Origin: Mesorhizobium waimense
GTDB lineage: Bacteria; Pseudomonadota; Alphaproteobacteria; Rhizobiales; Rhizobiaceae
NCBI RefSeq assembly: GCF_003601975.1
Contig: NZ_QZWZ01000015.1
Location: 62,001 to 126,000 of the forward strand
Length of the DNA stretch: 64,000 bases
Direction: 5' to 3'
The notes under the pieces: model-generated
What the model saw: the letters and a program-made list of their open reading frames with translations, nothing else
Told to the model about the DNA's origin: nothing
Database searches by the model: none
Part shown: positions 52,115 through 60,010 of the stretch, one piece after another
Position numbering within the stretch: position 1 is the first letter of the stretch
Layout of the letters: each line of letters begins with the position of its first letter
Translations under genes and position numbers: made by a program

Positions 52115-53692
52115 TCACTCCGGCGCGCCGGCAAACAGGACCACGCCGTCGCCGCCGGCTGCCGGCCAGTCGCGGATGGTGCGGTCGTAGCCGCCGGTGA
52201 GCAGCGTGCCGTCGGCGGCGAAGGCGACCGAATAAAGCGGCCCGGTGTCCGGATCGAACTCGGCAATCTCGGCGCCGGTGTCCATGCTCCAGATCCGCGC
52301 GGTGCCGTCGAGCGAGACCGAAGCCAGCCGCTTGCCGTCGGAGGACAGCGCGATTTCATAGACGGTGCCGGAATGGCCCTCGAAGCGGCGCACCTCCTTG
52401 AAGGTGTCGAGATCCCAGAGCTTGATCGCGTAGTCGCCGCTGCCGGTCACCGCATGGTGGCCGTCGGCGGTGAAGACGGCGCCATAGGTGCCCTGCTCGT
52501 GGCCGTGCCAGCTGCGCAACTGCTTTCCTGAAACGATGTCCCAGAGCTTCAACTCGCCGTCGATGCTGCCCGAGATGGCGCGCGTGCCGTCAGGCGAGAC
52601 GGCCACGGAACTGACCGACCAGTCGTGGCCCGGCAGCACATGCAGCACACTGCCCTTGTCGATGTCCCAGACGATGACGCTGCCGGTGTCGTGCCCGCTG
52701 ACGGCCAGCTTGCCGTCCGGACTGATCGCCAGGTTCCTGACGCCACCATTCGTACCTGAGGCAAAAACGTGCAGCACCGCCCCATCCGAAAGCTGGCGCA
52801 GCACAATCTCGCCGTCGTCGCCCGCGGTCATTGCCCGCTTGCCGTCGGGCATGAACAGCGCCGTGCGCGCCATGTCCTTGTGGATGCCGAGGTCGCGGAT
52901 CAGCCGCTTGCCGTCGATGTCCCAGAGCTTGATCATGCGGTCGGTGCTGGCGCTCATGATCTCGTGCCCGTCGGCCGATACCGCCAGCCAGACCACGGCG
53001 TCGCGATGGCCGTCGGGCTGGGTGGGTTGCGGCGGCGCGGATGGTGGCGGGGGTGCCACGGTTTGTGGCGGCGGAGCGGCCTGCGGCGGCGCAGGTGCCA
53101 GTGCCGTCTTTGGCGGTTCTGTTGGCGGCGGTGCCGGAGCAGCGGGCAGCGGGGGAACCGGTGCCGGTTCGGCTGAAGGCGGCGCCTTGGCGGCTTGCTC
53201 CGGTGGCGGAGTGACTGGTGCTGGAGCGACTGGCGCCGGAGCGGGCGTGGCGGGCGGCGGGCTCACCGGCTGCGGCGGAGCGCTGGCGACGTCCTTTGGC
53301 TCGCCGGGTGCCGGCACCTCCCCGCCCGTGCGCCATGGACCGAACTGGTCGGCCAGCAGCGCCAGCACGGCGAGCATAGGCACGGCAACGAAAACCAGGC
53401 GCAGGCGCGGCCTGCCTGAAACCTGCACCTCCGCCGCCCGGCCGAACAGCGGCGCGCCGGCTTGCCGGCCCGGCCGGCCCGGCAACAGGCCTTGCCAGAA
53501 CAGCAGCGCACCGAGCGCGCAGACCAGGGCCGCCGCCAGGAATGCCGCGAGCCGCAGGGACGCCGCATCCGCCAGCGGATGTGCCAGGCGGCTCAAGGCG
53601 AAACTGCCCGGGAGCAGGTACACATGCGCCAGGCAGGCCAAGGCAACGGCCAGCACAAGAAACGCCAGCAGCCTGTCGACAGACCTGTTCAT
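52115..53692 (-). CDS. Membrane-anchored WD40 beta-propeller protein
   Basis: A 525-residue protein. Residues 1-115 hold three membrane helices (LLAFLVLAVALACLAHVYLL and two more). A long Pro/Ala-rich linker follows (about 125-228), then a seven-bladed WD40 propeller with repeats such as SGSIDGELKLWDIVSGK, TGSGDYAIKLWDLDTFK and ASVSLDGTARIWSMDTG. By topology the propeller is probably periplasmic on a flexible stalk and could act as a binding or scaffold domain. It is divergent from the RiPP-leader peptide array 480 bp away. Confidence 0.88.
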   Translation of the reverse strand: MNRSVDRLLAFLVLAVALACLAHVYLLPGSFALSRLAHPLADAASLRLAAFLAAALVCALGALLFWQGLLPGRPGRQAGAPLFGRAAEVQVSGRPRLRLVFVAVPMLAVLALLADQFGPWRTGGEVPAPGEPKDVASAPPQPVSPPPATPAPAPVAPAPVTPPPEQAAKAPPSAEPAPVPPLPAAPAPPPTEPPKTALAPAPPQAAPPPQTVAPPPPSAPPQPTQPDGHRDAVVWLAVSADGHEIMSASTDRMIKLWDIDGKRLIRDLGIHKDMARTALFMPDGKRAMTAGDDGEIVLRQLSDGAVLHVFASGTNGGVRNLAISPDGKLAVSGHDTGSVIVWDIDKGSVLHVLPGHDWSVSSVAVSPDGTRAISGSIDGELKLWDIVSGKQLRSWHGHEQGTYGAVFTADGHHAVTGSGDYAIKLWDLDTFKEVRRFEGHSGTVYEIALSSDGKRLASVSLDGTARIWSMDTGAEIAEFDPDTGPLYSVAFAADGTLLTGGYDRTIRDWPAAGGDGVVLFAGAPE

Positions 53693-54172
53693 CGGTTTCC
53701 CCCGCCGCGGCGGCTTGCCTCCCCCCGCGGGAAGAAAGCGACATCAACATCCTAGCCGAGCTCGGCGCGAAGGCTAGAAGCAATCCCAGGAAAAGTGCCT
53801 AGCGGTTCTCCGTCCGGAATTGCGTAAAAACAAATACTTAGAGCGGGTCGACGATTCAATCAATTCAATCAAAAGCTGAATCGGTCTAAGCGCCGGAAAT
53901 TGCAAGATCGGGGATAAATATGTCTCGATCAGGGAAGCCATTGCGGGCCTGATGCTTTCGGGAAAGATCTTGGAACCACAGATCTATGCGGTCGAAGCGC
54001 GAATATCCGAATGCGCGACGCGCTGCTGCCTGTGTCTTTCGCGTCACTCCGCACCGGCGTCGAGAGCAGAAATGCCGACTTCTTCAAGAATAGAGGACAA
54101 CAGCGGCCAGCATGGTTGACAGGAAACACGAGTCTGACATTATCCGCGCGGGATATTCTGGAGAGTTCGATC
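53693..54172. other. Upstream region of the peptide array
   Basis: This 480 bp interval between the WD40 gene and the first peptide has no protein gene. It includes an AT-rich segment with GATTCA...TGAATC inverted repeats near 53852-53882 and a sigma-70-like promoter at 54116-54143 pointing into the array. Confidence 0.5.
54116..54143 (+). promoter_or_regulatory. Sigma-70-like promoter of the peptide array
   Basis: A consensus -35 TTGACA (54116-54121) is followed after 16 bp by CATTAT (54138-54143) as a -10 box. The first peptide's start codon is 30 bp further on. Few spots in this GC-rich window match the consensus so well. Confidence 0.5.
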
Positions 54173-54268
54173 ATGAAGAAGACCTATGAGAAGCCGGTGC
54201 TTGTCAAAAAGGGCAGGCTTTCCGCGATCACCGCCGACAACGGCGCCTCTGGTCCGGTTCCGGGCTGA
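54173..54268 (+). CDS. RiPP-leader-like peptide, array copy 1
   Basis: A 31-residue peptide. The leader-like part MKKTYEKPVLVKKGRLSAIT fits the lasso-peptide leader pattern Y-x2-P-x-L-x3-G-x5-T used for RiPP recognition elements. The remaining part is ADNGASGPVPG. GGAGAG precedes the ATG at 54173. If cleavage follows the residue after Thr, the core starts DNGASG and has no Asp or Glu at positions 7-9, so a classical lasso ring is not possible. It is the first of four tandem copies. Confidence 0.75.
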   Translation: MKKTYEKPVLVKKGRLSAITADNGASGPVPG

Positions 54269-54308
54269 TCTCAGCCGGCCAGGCACTCACTCATGATTGA
54301 CAGAGGGC

Positions 54309-54327
54309 AGCCCGACATTGTCGGGCT
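54309..54327. promoter_or_regulatory. Perfect palindrome ahead of peptide copy 2
   Basis: AGCCCGACA-T-TGTCGGGCT has 9 bp arms around one base, 22 bp before the start codon of copy 2. Its core CCGACATTGTCGG recurs ahead of copy 4, so it is part of the duplicated unit and probably a dimer operator or a hairpin. Confidence 0.5.
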
Positions 54328-54348
54328 GGGAATCTTGGAGCGTTGGGC

Positions 54349-54450
54349 ATGAAAAAAACCTACGAGAAGCCGGTGCTTGTCAAAAAGGGCAGGCTTTCCG
54401 CGGTCACAGCCGCCAACGGTGCTTCCGGCCCCACCGGGCCCGCAGGCTAA
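54349..54450 (+). CDS. RiPP-leader-like peptide, array copy 2
   Basis: A 33-residue peptide, MKKTYEKPVLVKKGRLSAVT followed by AANGASGPTGPAG. The leader differs from copy 1 at one position (Val for Ile). The core is the longest of the array and Gly/Pro-rich. TTGGAG lies 12-7 nt before the ATG at 54349. The start is 176 bp after that of copy 1. Confidence 0.73.
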   Translation: MKKTYEKPVLVKKGRLSAVTAANGASGPTGPAG

Positions 54451-54527
54451 TTTCGGCAGGCCAGACAGCATCCTTGATTGAGCGAAGATGGCAACCTGAC
54501 TGCATAGTATCCTTGGAGGACCTGGAC

Positions 54528-54623
54528 ATGAAAAAGACCTATGAGAAGCCGGTGCTTGCCAAGAAGGGCAGGCTTTCCGCGATCACTGCCGTCAACGGTG
54601 CTTCCGGCCCAACGCCACAATAA
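54528..54623 (+). CDS. RiPP-leader-like peptide, array copy 3
   Basis: A 31-residue peptide, MKKTYEKPVLAKKGRLSAIT followed by AVNGASGPTPQ. It has the best ribosome binding site of the set (GGAGG). The start is 179 bp after copy 2. The NGASGPTP portion is shared with the other copies, which means the presumed product is as conserved as the leader. Confidence 0.75.
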   Translation: MKKTYEKPVLAKKGRLSAITAVNGASGPTPQ

Positions 54624-54655
54624 TCTAGGCAGCCGTGACTAACGATGACGGCAAA

Positions 54656-54668
54656 CCGACATTGTCGG
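54656..54668. promoter_or_regulatory. Palindrome ahead of peptide copy 4
   Basis: CCGACA-T-TGTCGG is identical to the core of the palindrome ahead of copy 2 and sits 24 bp before the start of copy 4. Confidence 0.45.
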
Positions 54669-54691
54669 CATAGATTTTGGAGAGATCAGGC

Positions 54692-54784
54692 ATGAAAAAG
54701 ACCTATGAGAAGCCGACGCTTGTCAAGAAGGACAGGCTTTCGGCGATCACGGCCAATGGCGCGCTCTCGAACCCGACACCCTGA
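54692..54784 (+). CDS. RiPP-leader-like peptide, array copy 4 (divergent)
   Basis: A 30-residue peptide, MKKTYEKPTLVKKDRLSAIT followed by ANGALSNPTP. The conserved Gly of the leader is Asp here, which in lasso systems would be expected to weaken recognition. The core differs most from the others (ALSNPTP for ASGPTP). GGAGAG lies before the ATG at 54692. The gene ends 6 bp before the convergent CnaB-like protein gene. Confidence 0.72.
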   Translation: MKKTYEKPTLVKKDRLSAITANGALSNPTP

Positions 54785-54790
54785 TTGATC

Positions 54791-55999
54791 TCAGAAGACC
54801 AGAACCAGGTCATCCACGACAAGCTGCCAATGGTGCCTGGTCGACAGGCGAACCCGCGTCACCGCGTTGAGCAGCGGGGCGTAGTGGCACGGCGTCAGCG
54901 CCGACAGGACGATCTCGTCGCTGCGCAGCAATTCCTCCCCTAGCCAGCTTTCGACCAGCGCAATCTCTCCCTCGCATGCCAGCCACGCGGCGGTCAGCAT
55001 CACCGAGTGAAAGCCGAAGGGGCGATCGCGGCCGAATTCGGCCGGATGGCCGCTGCTTGTGTAAGCGATGTGATCGCCGGAAACGTTGCCGTTGACGTAA
55101 CCCTCGCTGTCCCTGGTGTTGTCACGCGACATGGCGTTGAGATTGCGCCAGTCGAGCCCAGCATGGCCGCAGGGGACCTTGCGCAGGCTGCGCTTGGTGA
55201 CGTCGTCGAAGCCGATCGCCCGCAGGGCTGCGTCCGGCGCAACGGAGCCGGGCGACAGCAGACCGAGATCGGTCGGATAGGATGACAGCGCCAGCCGCCG
55301 GTCGAGGCCGCCGCCGGAGATCTCCACCGCATCGGCCCCACCTGCGAGATCGACGCGAAAGGACGTGCCCGGAGCCAGCGTCCGGCTTTCGAGAACCTCG
55401 CCCTCGTTGCCCATCACCGTAAGCGTCGCTTGCGCCGCCGCCTGCATCCTGCCCGCCAGGTGGCGGCCGGGCACAAGGCCGACCGGCGTCGGCAGGCCAT
55501 CGCCGGCGAGGCCTACAAGGGATTCGGGGGCGGCGTGCAGGCGTATCGACTGGTTCTCGTTGGCACCGCTGGCCCGCCAGCCCGGCGGCACGGACACCGA
55601 AAAGCGGTACAGACCTGGCGCACGCAGCGCGGTCCGGCGCCGCTTCGTCGACATGGTGAAGTTGGCGAAGCCGCCATTGTTGCTGCGTGCCGCCTTGACG
55701 AAGACGCCACGCTCGTCGAACAGCCGCACCATGATGCCGGCAATCGGCCGGTCGGCGAGGCCGTATTTGCCGTCGCCATCGACATCCATATAGACGAAGG
55801 ACGAGAAGTTGAGCGTGCTGGTGGTGCTGGGGCCCCAGCGCGTGCGCACGGCATAGTCGTTCGCGGGATTTGCCCGGCGCCGGGCGATCTTACGGTCACG
55901 CGCCTGCCGCAGCAGCAAGGCAAGCAGCGCGGCGGCGGCGAGGACCAAACCGGATGCGATGAAAATTGCGGTCAGGCCGATGTCAAGCAAGCCCGGCAC
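54791..55999 (-). CDS. Membrane-anchored protein with SdrD-B/CnaB-like domain
   Basis: About 402 residues. An N-terminal membrane helix (IFIASGLVLAAAALLALLL) is followed by a basic stretch and then FVYMDVDGDGKYGLADRPIAGIMVRLFDE, the calcium-binding start of SdrD B-like/CnaB beta-sandwich domains. The rest includes SNNGGFANFTMS and a C-terminal half without recognised homology. The start is uncertain: GTG at 55999 or TTG at 55990 are best, and the frame is open to 56074. It converges on the peptide array and may be a surface or envelope protein. Confidence 0.7.
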   Translation of the reverse strand: MPGLLDIGLTAIFIASGLVLAAAALLALLLRQARDRKIARRRANPANDYAVRTRWGPSTTSTLNFSSFVYMDVDGDGKYGLADRPIAGIMVRLFDERGVFVKAARSNNGGFANFTMSTKRRRTALRAPGLYRFSVSVPPGWRASGANENQSIRLHAAPESLVGLAGDGLPTPVGLVPGRHLAGRMQAAAQATLTVMGNEGEVLESRTLAPGTSFRVDLAGGADAVEISGGGLDRRLALSSYPTDLGLLSPGSVAPDAALRAIGFDDVTKRSLRKVPCGHAGLDWRNLNAMSRDNTRDSEGYVNGNVSGDHIAYTSSGHPAEFGRDRPFGFHSVMLTAAWLACEGEIALVESWLGEELLRSDEIVLSALTPCHYAPLLNAVTRVRLSTRHHWQLVVDDLVLVF

Positions 56000-56113
56000 C
56001 TCTCGGCGGGGATGTGTCGGATTTGGCGAATAGGCTAGGCATCGTTGCGATCCGTGGTGGCGCTTTGCCTGCAACCTAACTTGGCATGTGGCTGCTGGAC
56101 AGATGGCACCTCC

Positions 56114-56144
56114 CCTTCTCCCCTTGCTTGTTGTGGGAGAATGG
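56114..56144. repeat. Interspersed palindrome, copy e
   Basis: Arms CCTTCTCCCC and GTGGGAGAATGG flank TTGCTTGTT. It lies just before the 3' end of the xthA-like gene. Confidence 0.5.
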
Positions 56145-56155
56145 AGGCGTCTCCC

Positions 56156-56926
56156 TCACCTCACCTCCACCCACGCCGGGGCATGGTCACTGGCGCCATC
56201 CTCGCCTCGCACACCACGGTCGATGCCGGCGGCGGTGAGCCGGCGCGCCAGCTTCTTGGACAGCAGTATGTGATCCAGCCTGAGCCCCGCATCGCGCGGC
56301 CAGCGGTTGCGGCGATAATCCCAGAATGTGTAGAGCGTCTCCTTCGGATGCTTCTTGCGTAGCGCATCAAGCCAGCCCTGGTCGAGCAGCCGCTGGAACG
56401 ACGCTCGGCTTTCCGGCTGCACCAGCGCGTTGTCGTCATAGGAGCGGGTCGGGTAGATGTCGCGCGGTTCGGGCACGATGTTGTAGTCGCCGACCAGCGC
56501 CACGGGCAGGCCGGTGTCGAACAGTTGCTCGGCATGCGCTTCCAGCCTGGCGTGCCAGGCGAGCTTGTATTGGAATTTCGGGCCGGGCTGCGGATTGCCG
56601 TTCGGCGCATAAAGGCAGGCAATGACGATGCCGCTGACCGCCGCCTCGATGTAGCGGCTCTGCTTGTCGCCATCGTCACCCGGCAGGATATCGCGGGTCA
56701 GCACCGGTTCCGAACCGCGCGCGAGAATGGCCACGCCGTTCCAGGTCGGCTCGCCCTTCCACACCGCACCATAGCCGGCTGCGGCAAGCGCCGAGCGCGG
56801 AAACTGCGTGTCGCGCGCTTTCAGCTCCTGTAGGCAGACGATGTCAGGCTTTGCCGCGGCGAGCCAGGCCAGCAGGTTTTCCAGCCGGCTGTTGATGTTG
56901 TTGATGTTGAAGCTGGCGATTTTCAT
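56156..56926 (-). CDS. xthA: Exodeoxyribonuclease III family protein
   Basis: A 256-residue EEP-fold nuclease. Motifs are MKIASFNINNINSRLENLLAWL, IVCLQELKARDTQFP (catalytic Glu), ARLEAHAEQLF, LVGDYNIVPEPRDIY (Asp/Asn pair) and GLRLDHILLS with a late SDHAPAWVEV. This is the AP endonuclease/exonuclease III pattern for base-excision repair. Rhizobia usually have more than one copy. Its position next to the Ku-LigD genes is suggestive of a repair neighbourhood. Confidence 0.92.
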   Translation of the reverse strand: MKIASFNINNINSRLENLLAWLAAAKPDIVCLQELKARDTQFPRSALAAAGYGAVWKGEPTWNGVAILARGSEPVLTRDILPGDDGDKQSRYIEAAVSGIVIACLYAPNGNPQPGPKFQYKLAWHARLEAHAEQLFDTGLPVALVGDYNIVPEPRDIYPTRSYDDNALVQPESRASFQRLLDQGWLDALRKKHPKETLYTFWDYRRNRWPRDAGLRLDHILLSKKLARRLTAAGIDRGVRGEDGASDHAPAWVEVR

Positions 56927-56933
56927 CGGCGGG

Positions 56934-57578
56934 TCAGGAAGCGATCCGCGCCGCCCACGTCCTCGCCGTCTCCGCCAGCGTCTTCAGATGATCGGCGGTG
57001 GAAAAGCCGGAGATGCTCTTGCGCGGCTTGAGGTCGTGGTCGCCGTCCTCCAGCCACAGCACCTCGATGCGGTCGGAAAGATCATAGGTAGCGACCTCGT
57101 CCGGCGTGCCGAATTCATCGCGGGTGCCCTGGAAGATCAGTGTCGGCGTCTTCAGGCCGGCGAGATGTTTTGTGCGCAACTGCGTCGGCTTGGCCGGCGG
57201 ATGGAACGGATAGCCGAGGCAGACGAGGCCCGAGATGTCGCCCTTGGCAAACATCTCGTCCGCGACCATCGAAGCGACGCGCCCGCCCATCGACTTGCCG
57301 CCGATGATCAGCGGACCGGTGACGCCCTTGGCCCGGAGGTCGGCAATGGCCTTGATGTATTCGGGGTTCACCGTCTCGGCGCGCGGCGGCGGCTTGCGAT
57401 GGCCGAAGCGGCGGGCGGCCATGTAGTGGAACTCGAAGCGCGCGACGCGGAAGCCGGCCGTGCTGAGCGCCTTGGCGGCGGCGGCCATCGAGGCCGAATC
57501 CATCGGCGCGCCGGCGCCATGCGCGAGCAGGATGGTGACCGGGGCGGTGTCGTGGCCGTCTACGAGAAAATATGTCAT
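56934..57578 (-). CDS. Alpha/beta hydrolase of the KAT8/Tex30 (dienelactone hydrolase-like) type
   Basis: A 214-residue alpha/beta hydrolase. The oxyanion region is TILLAHGAGAPMDS, the nucleophile elbow is GGKSMGGRVAS, and the acid and histidine appear as FQGTRDEFG and LEDGDHDLKP. The family (Tex30/KANL3-like) has no well-defined substrate in bacteria. It ends 7 bp upstream of the xthA start on the same strand and is probably cotranscribed with it. Confidence 0.85.
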   Translation of the reverse strand: MTYFLVDGHDTAPVTILLAHGAGAPMDSASMAAAAKALSTAGFRVARFEFHYMAARRFGHRKPPPRAETVNPEYIKAIADLRAKGVTGPLIIGGKSMGGRVASMVADEMFAKGDISGLVCLGYPFHPPAKPTQLRTKHLAGLKTPTLIFQGTRDEFGTPDEVATYDLSDRIEVLWLEDGDHDLKPRKSISGFSTADHLKTLAETARTWAARIAS

Positions 57579-57600
57579 GGGGCGCTCCAGCCTTGGTTAC

Positions 57601-57625
57601 CCCTTCTCCCCTTGTGGGAGAAGGG
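57601..57625. repeat. Interspersed palindrome, copy f (perfect)
   Basis: CCCTTCTCCC-CTTGT-GGGAGAAGGG is the cleanest member of the family, with 10 bp arms. It sits between the BRCT/TPR gene and the hydrolase gene. Confidence 0.65.
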
Positions 57626-57631
57626 AAGTCG

Positions 57632-58753
57632 TCACCCCGTCGTGCGCGCCAGCTGCAAATCGACAAACTGTATCCCCTTGGCCGCCATGCGCGCCCATTC
57701 GGAACTGGCGTCGAGTTCGAGATAGCGCGCCCAGTTCCGCCGCGCTTCGATAAGGTTGCCGGCATCGAACTCCAGCCGGGCTAGGTTGAACACCGCATCG
57801 GCATAGGTTGCATCCAGCGCAATCGCCTTTTGCAGATGCCGGCGCGCGGAGGCCAGTCGGCCCTCGTCGCTCATCAGGCCCGCGAGGTTGAACCAGGCCT
57901 CGACGAAACCGGAGTCGAGTTTTATCGCGCGGGCATAATCATGTGCTGCCTCGGCCATTCGGCCGGCGCCGCGCAGACAGTTGGCGCGGTTGAAGGCGGC
58001 GATGGCGTCGCTCGGGTCGATGGCGAGACAGCGCTGGTAAAGCGCGGCCGCATCGTCGTGCCGGCCCTCCTCTTCCGACGCTTCGGCATCCGCAAAAAGC
58101 TCCTCAAGCGTGTCGTCATCAGGAGACCCGAGATCGAACAGCAGCTGCCCGTCGAGTTCGCTTTGGCCGCCTTCGAGATAGATTGCATCCGAGCGCCCAT
58201 ACTGCGAGCCGACATTGAGCGATTTGGCGGTGAGCGAGGCGACCGGGCCGGAGCGGTGCACCGAGCGCGCGATCGCGCCCCATGACGCGCCGCCTGATAT
58301 CAGACCGGCATATTTGCGGGCGAGGATGAGGTCGCGGAAAGAGTATGGCTCGCCATCATGCTCGAAAGCGTCGAAGAGCGAGAGCAGGTCGAGATCGGCC
58401 GCTCCGAGCCTGGACTGGTCGAGAAGAGACTGCCGCGACAGTGCCGAAGCCTCCGACGCCTTCATCAGGCCGAGCAGGCGTAAAAATCCATTCTCGCTGG
58501 TGAGCGCGCGGCCGGCGGCGCGCTCGGCCAGGACGCGGCGCTCGATTTCGGCGTCGCCGTTCTTGGTGGTCGCGGCCTTGGCGAGCTGCGCGCGGCCGAA
58601 CACGACATGGGTTGTGCGCCGGGTGACGCCGCGCCGCAACTGGCCCTGCCGGCGCTCGACCTCGCGCGTGGCGAGCCTGAGCGGAAACGCCACCAGCGCG
58701 CCGATGGTGCCGAAGACGGCACCGGGTGGAATCATACCAGTGGGCGCCGTCAC
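57632..58753 (-). CDS. BRCT-like / MerR-like / TPR protein coupled to Ku
   Basis: A 373-residue protein. The N-terminus (GAVFGTIGALVAFPLRLATREVER, then RRTTHVVFGRAQL) fits a BRCT domain, which binds phosphopeptides or DNA-repair partners. A MerR-like helical segment follows (about 85-165: GFLRLLGLM, then YSFRDLILARKYAGLI). The C-terminal half has TPR repeats (DPSDAIAAFNRANCLRGAGR and two more). The start overlaps the ku stop by 4 bp (GTGA), so the gene is translationally coupled; an ATG at 58735 is the alternative. Context points to an accessory role in end joining. Confidence 0.75.
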   Translation of the reverse strand: MTAPTGMIPPGAVFGTIGALVAFPLRLATREVERRQGQLRRGVTRRTTHVVFGRAQLAKAATTKNGDAEIERRVLAERAAGRALTSENGFLRLLGLMKASEASALSRQSLLDQSRLGAADLDLLSLFDAFEHDGEPYSFRDLILARKYAGLISGGASWGAIARSVHRSGPVASLTAKSLNVGSQYGRSDAIYLEGGQSELDGQLLFDLGSPDDDTLEELFADAEASEEEGRHDDAAALYQRCLAIDPSDAIAAFNRANCLRGAGRMAEAAHDYARAIKLDSGFVEAWFNLAGLMSDEGRLASARRHLQKAIALDATYADAVFNLARLEFDAGNLIEARRNWARYLELDASSEWARMAAKGIQFVDLQLARTTG

Positions 58754-59655
58754 CCTTTGCTCTTGCCGACGGCCTTCAGAAGGTTGGCCTTCAACGGGTT
58801 TTCCTTGGCAGCACCTGCCTTGGCCTTGGCGGCCGGTTTCGCCTCGTCATCGGCCTTGCTCTTCGACTTGGCAGGCGGCTTGGCCTGCTGCGACAGGCTG
58901 GCCTTCAGCGCATCCATCAGGTTGATGACGTTGCCGCGCTCGGGCGCCGCCGCGATGATCGGCTTGTGGCCCTTCAGCTTCTCGCGGATCATCGCCATCA
59001 GCGCGATCTCATAGCGGTCCTCGTAGTTCTTCGGATCGAAGGTGGTTTCCTTCTGCTTGATCAGCGCTTCGGCAAGCTGCAGCATTTCGGGATCGGGCTT
59101 GCCGGCCGGAATGTTGCCGAAATATTCAGCCGTGCCGCGCACTTCGTTCGGGTTCCTCAAGGTGCAGACGAACATGCCGTTCTCGCGCGCGCCGACCGTC
59201 ACCACGCGCTCGCGACTGGACAGGACAAGGCGGGCGATCGCCAGCTTGCCGGACTTGCGCATGGCTTCGCGCAGCACGGCAAAGGTTTCCTCGGCCATGG
59301 CGCCATCCGGCGCCAAATAATAGGGTGCGTCCTGGTAAATGACGTCGACCTCGTCCTCGTCGACGAACGCTTCGATGTTCATCGTATGGTTGGATTCGAT
59401 CCGCACCGCGTCGAGGTCGGTATCATCGATGATGATGTACTGCTTGTCCTCGTATTCGTAGCCCTTGACCAGGTCCGAGCGCTCGACCAGGCCGAGTTCC
59501 GGATCGACCGGCTTCATGTTGATGCGGTTGTGCGTCTTCTTGTGCAACTGGTTGAAGCTGATGCGTTCGCTCGCGCTGGTGGCGGGGTATAGCCGCACCG
59601 GACAGCTGACGAGGCTGAGCTTGAGGTAACCTTTCCAACTTGCCCTGGGCGCCAT
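58750..59655 (-). CDS. ku: Non-homologous end-joining protein Ku
   Basis: A 301-residue bacterial Ku. The N-terminal core MAPRASWKGYLKLSLVSCPVRLYPAT is characteristic, followed by ISFNQLHKKTHNRI and KGYEYEDKQYIII. The ring-forming part includes ETFAVLREAMRKSGKLAIARLVLS. The C-terminal 50 residues are Lys/Ala-rich (KSKSKADDEAKPAAKAKA), a tail that in other Ku proteins helps recruit LigD and slide on DNA. It binds double-strand ends as a dimer. It overlaps the BRCT/TPR gene and lies 383 bp from ligD. Confidence 0.95.
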   Translation of the reverse strand: MAPRASWKGYLKLSLVSCPVRLYPATSASERISFNQLHKKTHNRINMKPVDPELGLVERSDLVKGYEYEDKQYIIIDDTDLDAVRIESNHTMNIEAFVDEDEVDVIYQDAPYYLAPDGAMAEETFAVLREAMRKSGKLAIARLVLSSRERVVTVGARENGMFVCTLRNPNEVRGTAEYFGNIPAGKPDPEMLQLAEALIKQKETTFDPKNYEDRYEIALMAMIREKLKGHKPIIAAAPERGNVINLMDALKASLSQQAKPPAKSKSKADDEAKPAAKAKAGAAKENPLKANLLKAVGKSKG

Positions 59656-59744
59656 GAAACACTCCTACGCGGCCATGCACTGACAGTTACTGCAGCGCTT
59701 TCGTCCGAAGGACGAATGGCACTACGGAAATCCTACACCGAGCC

Positions 59745-59853
59745 TCAAGATACCGGCAAATCCCTAGCGAAATCTTCCATCTCGCCTGAGGGGTCGACTG
59801 AAGGCCCGGCAGCGGAGAATAATTCAAATTGTCCAGACCGTCGATGGAGTTGG
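59745..59853 (-). pseudogene. Remnant of a ligD 3' end
   Basis: In one minus-strand frame this DNA encodes NSIDGLDNLNYSPLPGLQST, and after a frame change SGEMEDFARDLPVS and stop. LigD of this window ends with ESIDAPQDLNYASLPGLLAT and AEIDEFARDLPTLQN. The match covers about 36 codons with a frameshift, so this is the broken tail of a second ligD gene or of a past duplication. Confidence 0.7.
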
Positions 59854-59864
59854 AGCAGGCCCTC

Positions 59865-59890
59865 CTCGCCCCCGCCAGAGCGGGGGAGAG
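59865..59890. repeat. Interspersed palindrome, copy g
   Basis: Arms CTCGCCCCCGC and GCGGGGGAGAG surround CAGA. It is a more GC-rich relative of the ctcccc/ggggag family. Confidence 0.5.
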
Positions 59891-60010
59891 GTGGCTCGGC
59901 GAAGCCGAGACGGAGAGGGGGAATGGCGCAAACCGATGTCCGGGTGGATTCAAGGAAACCACGGTCCATCCGCTGGCGCAGCCCCCTCCCCGTCCGCTAC
60001 GCGGACACCT

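Noticed and set aside
40180..54784. Interpretation of the leader-like peptides as complete lasso-peptide systems
   Set aside because: No B1/B2/C genes or transporter in the window and no ring-forming acidic residue at core positions 7-9 in any copy; kept as leader-like orphans.
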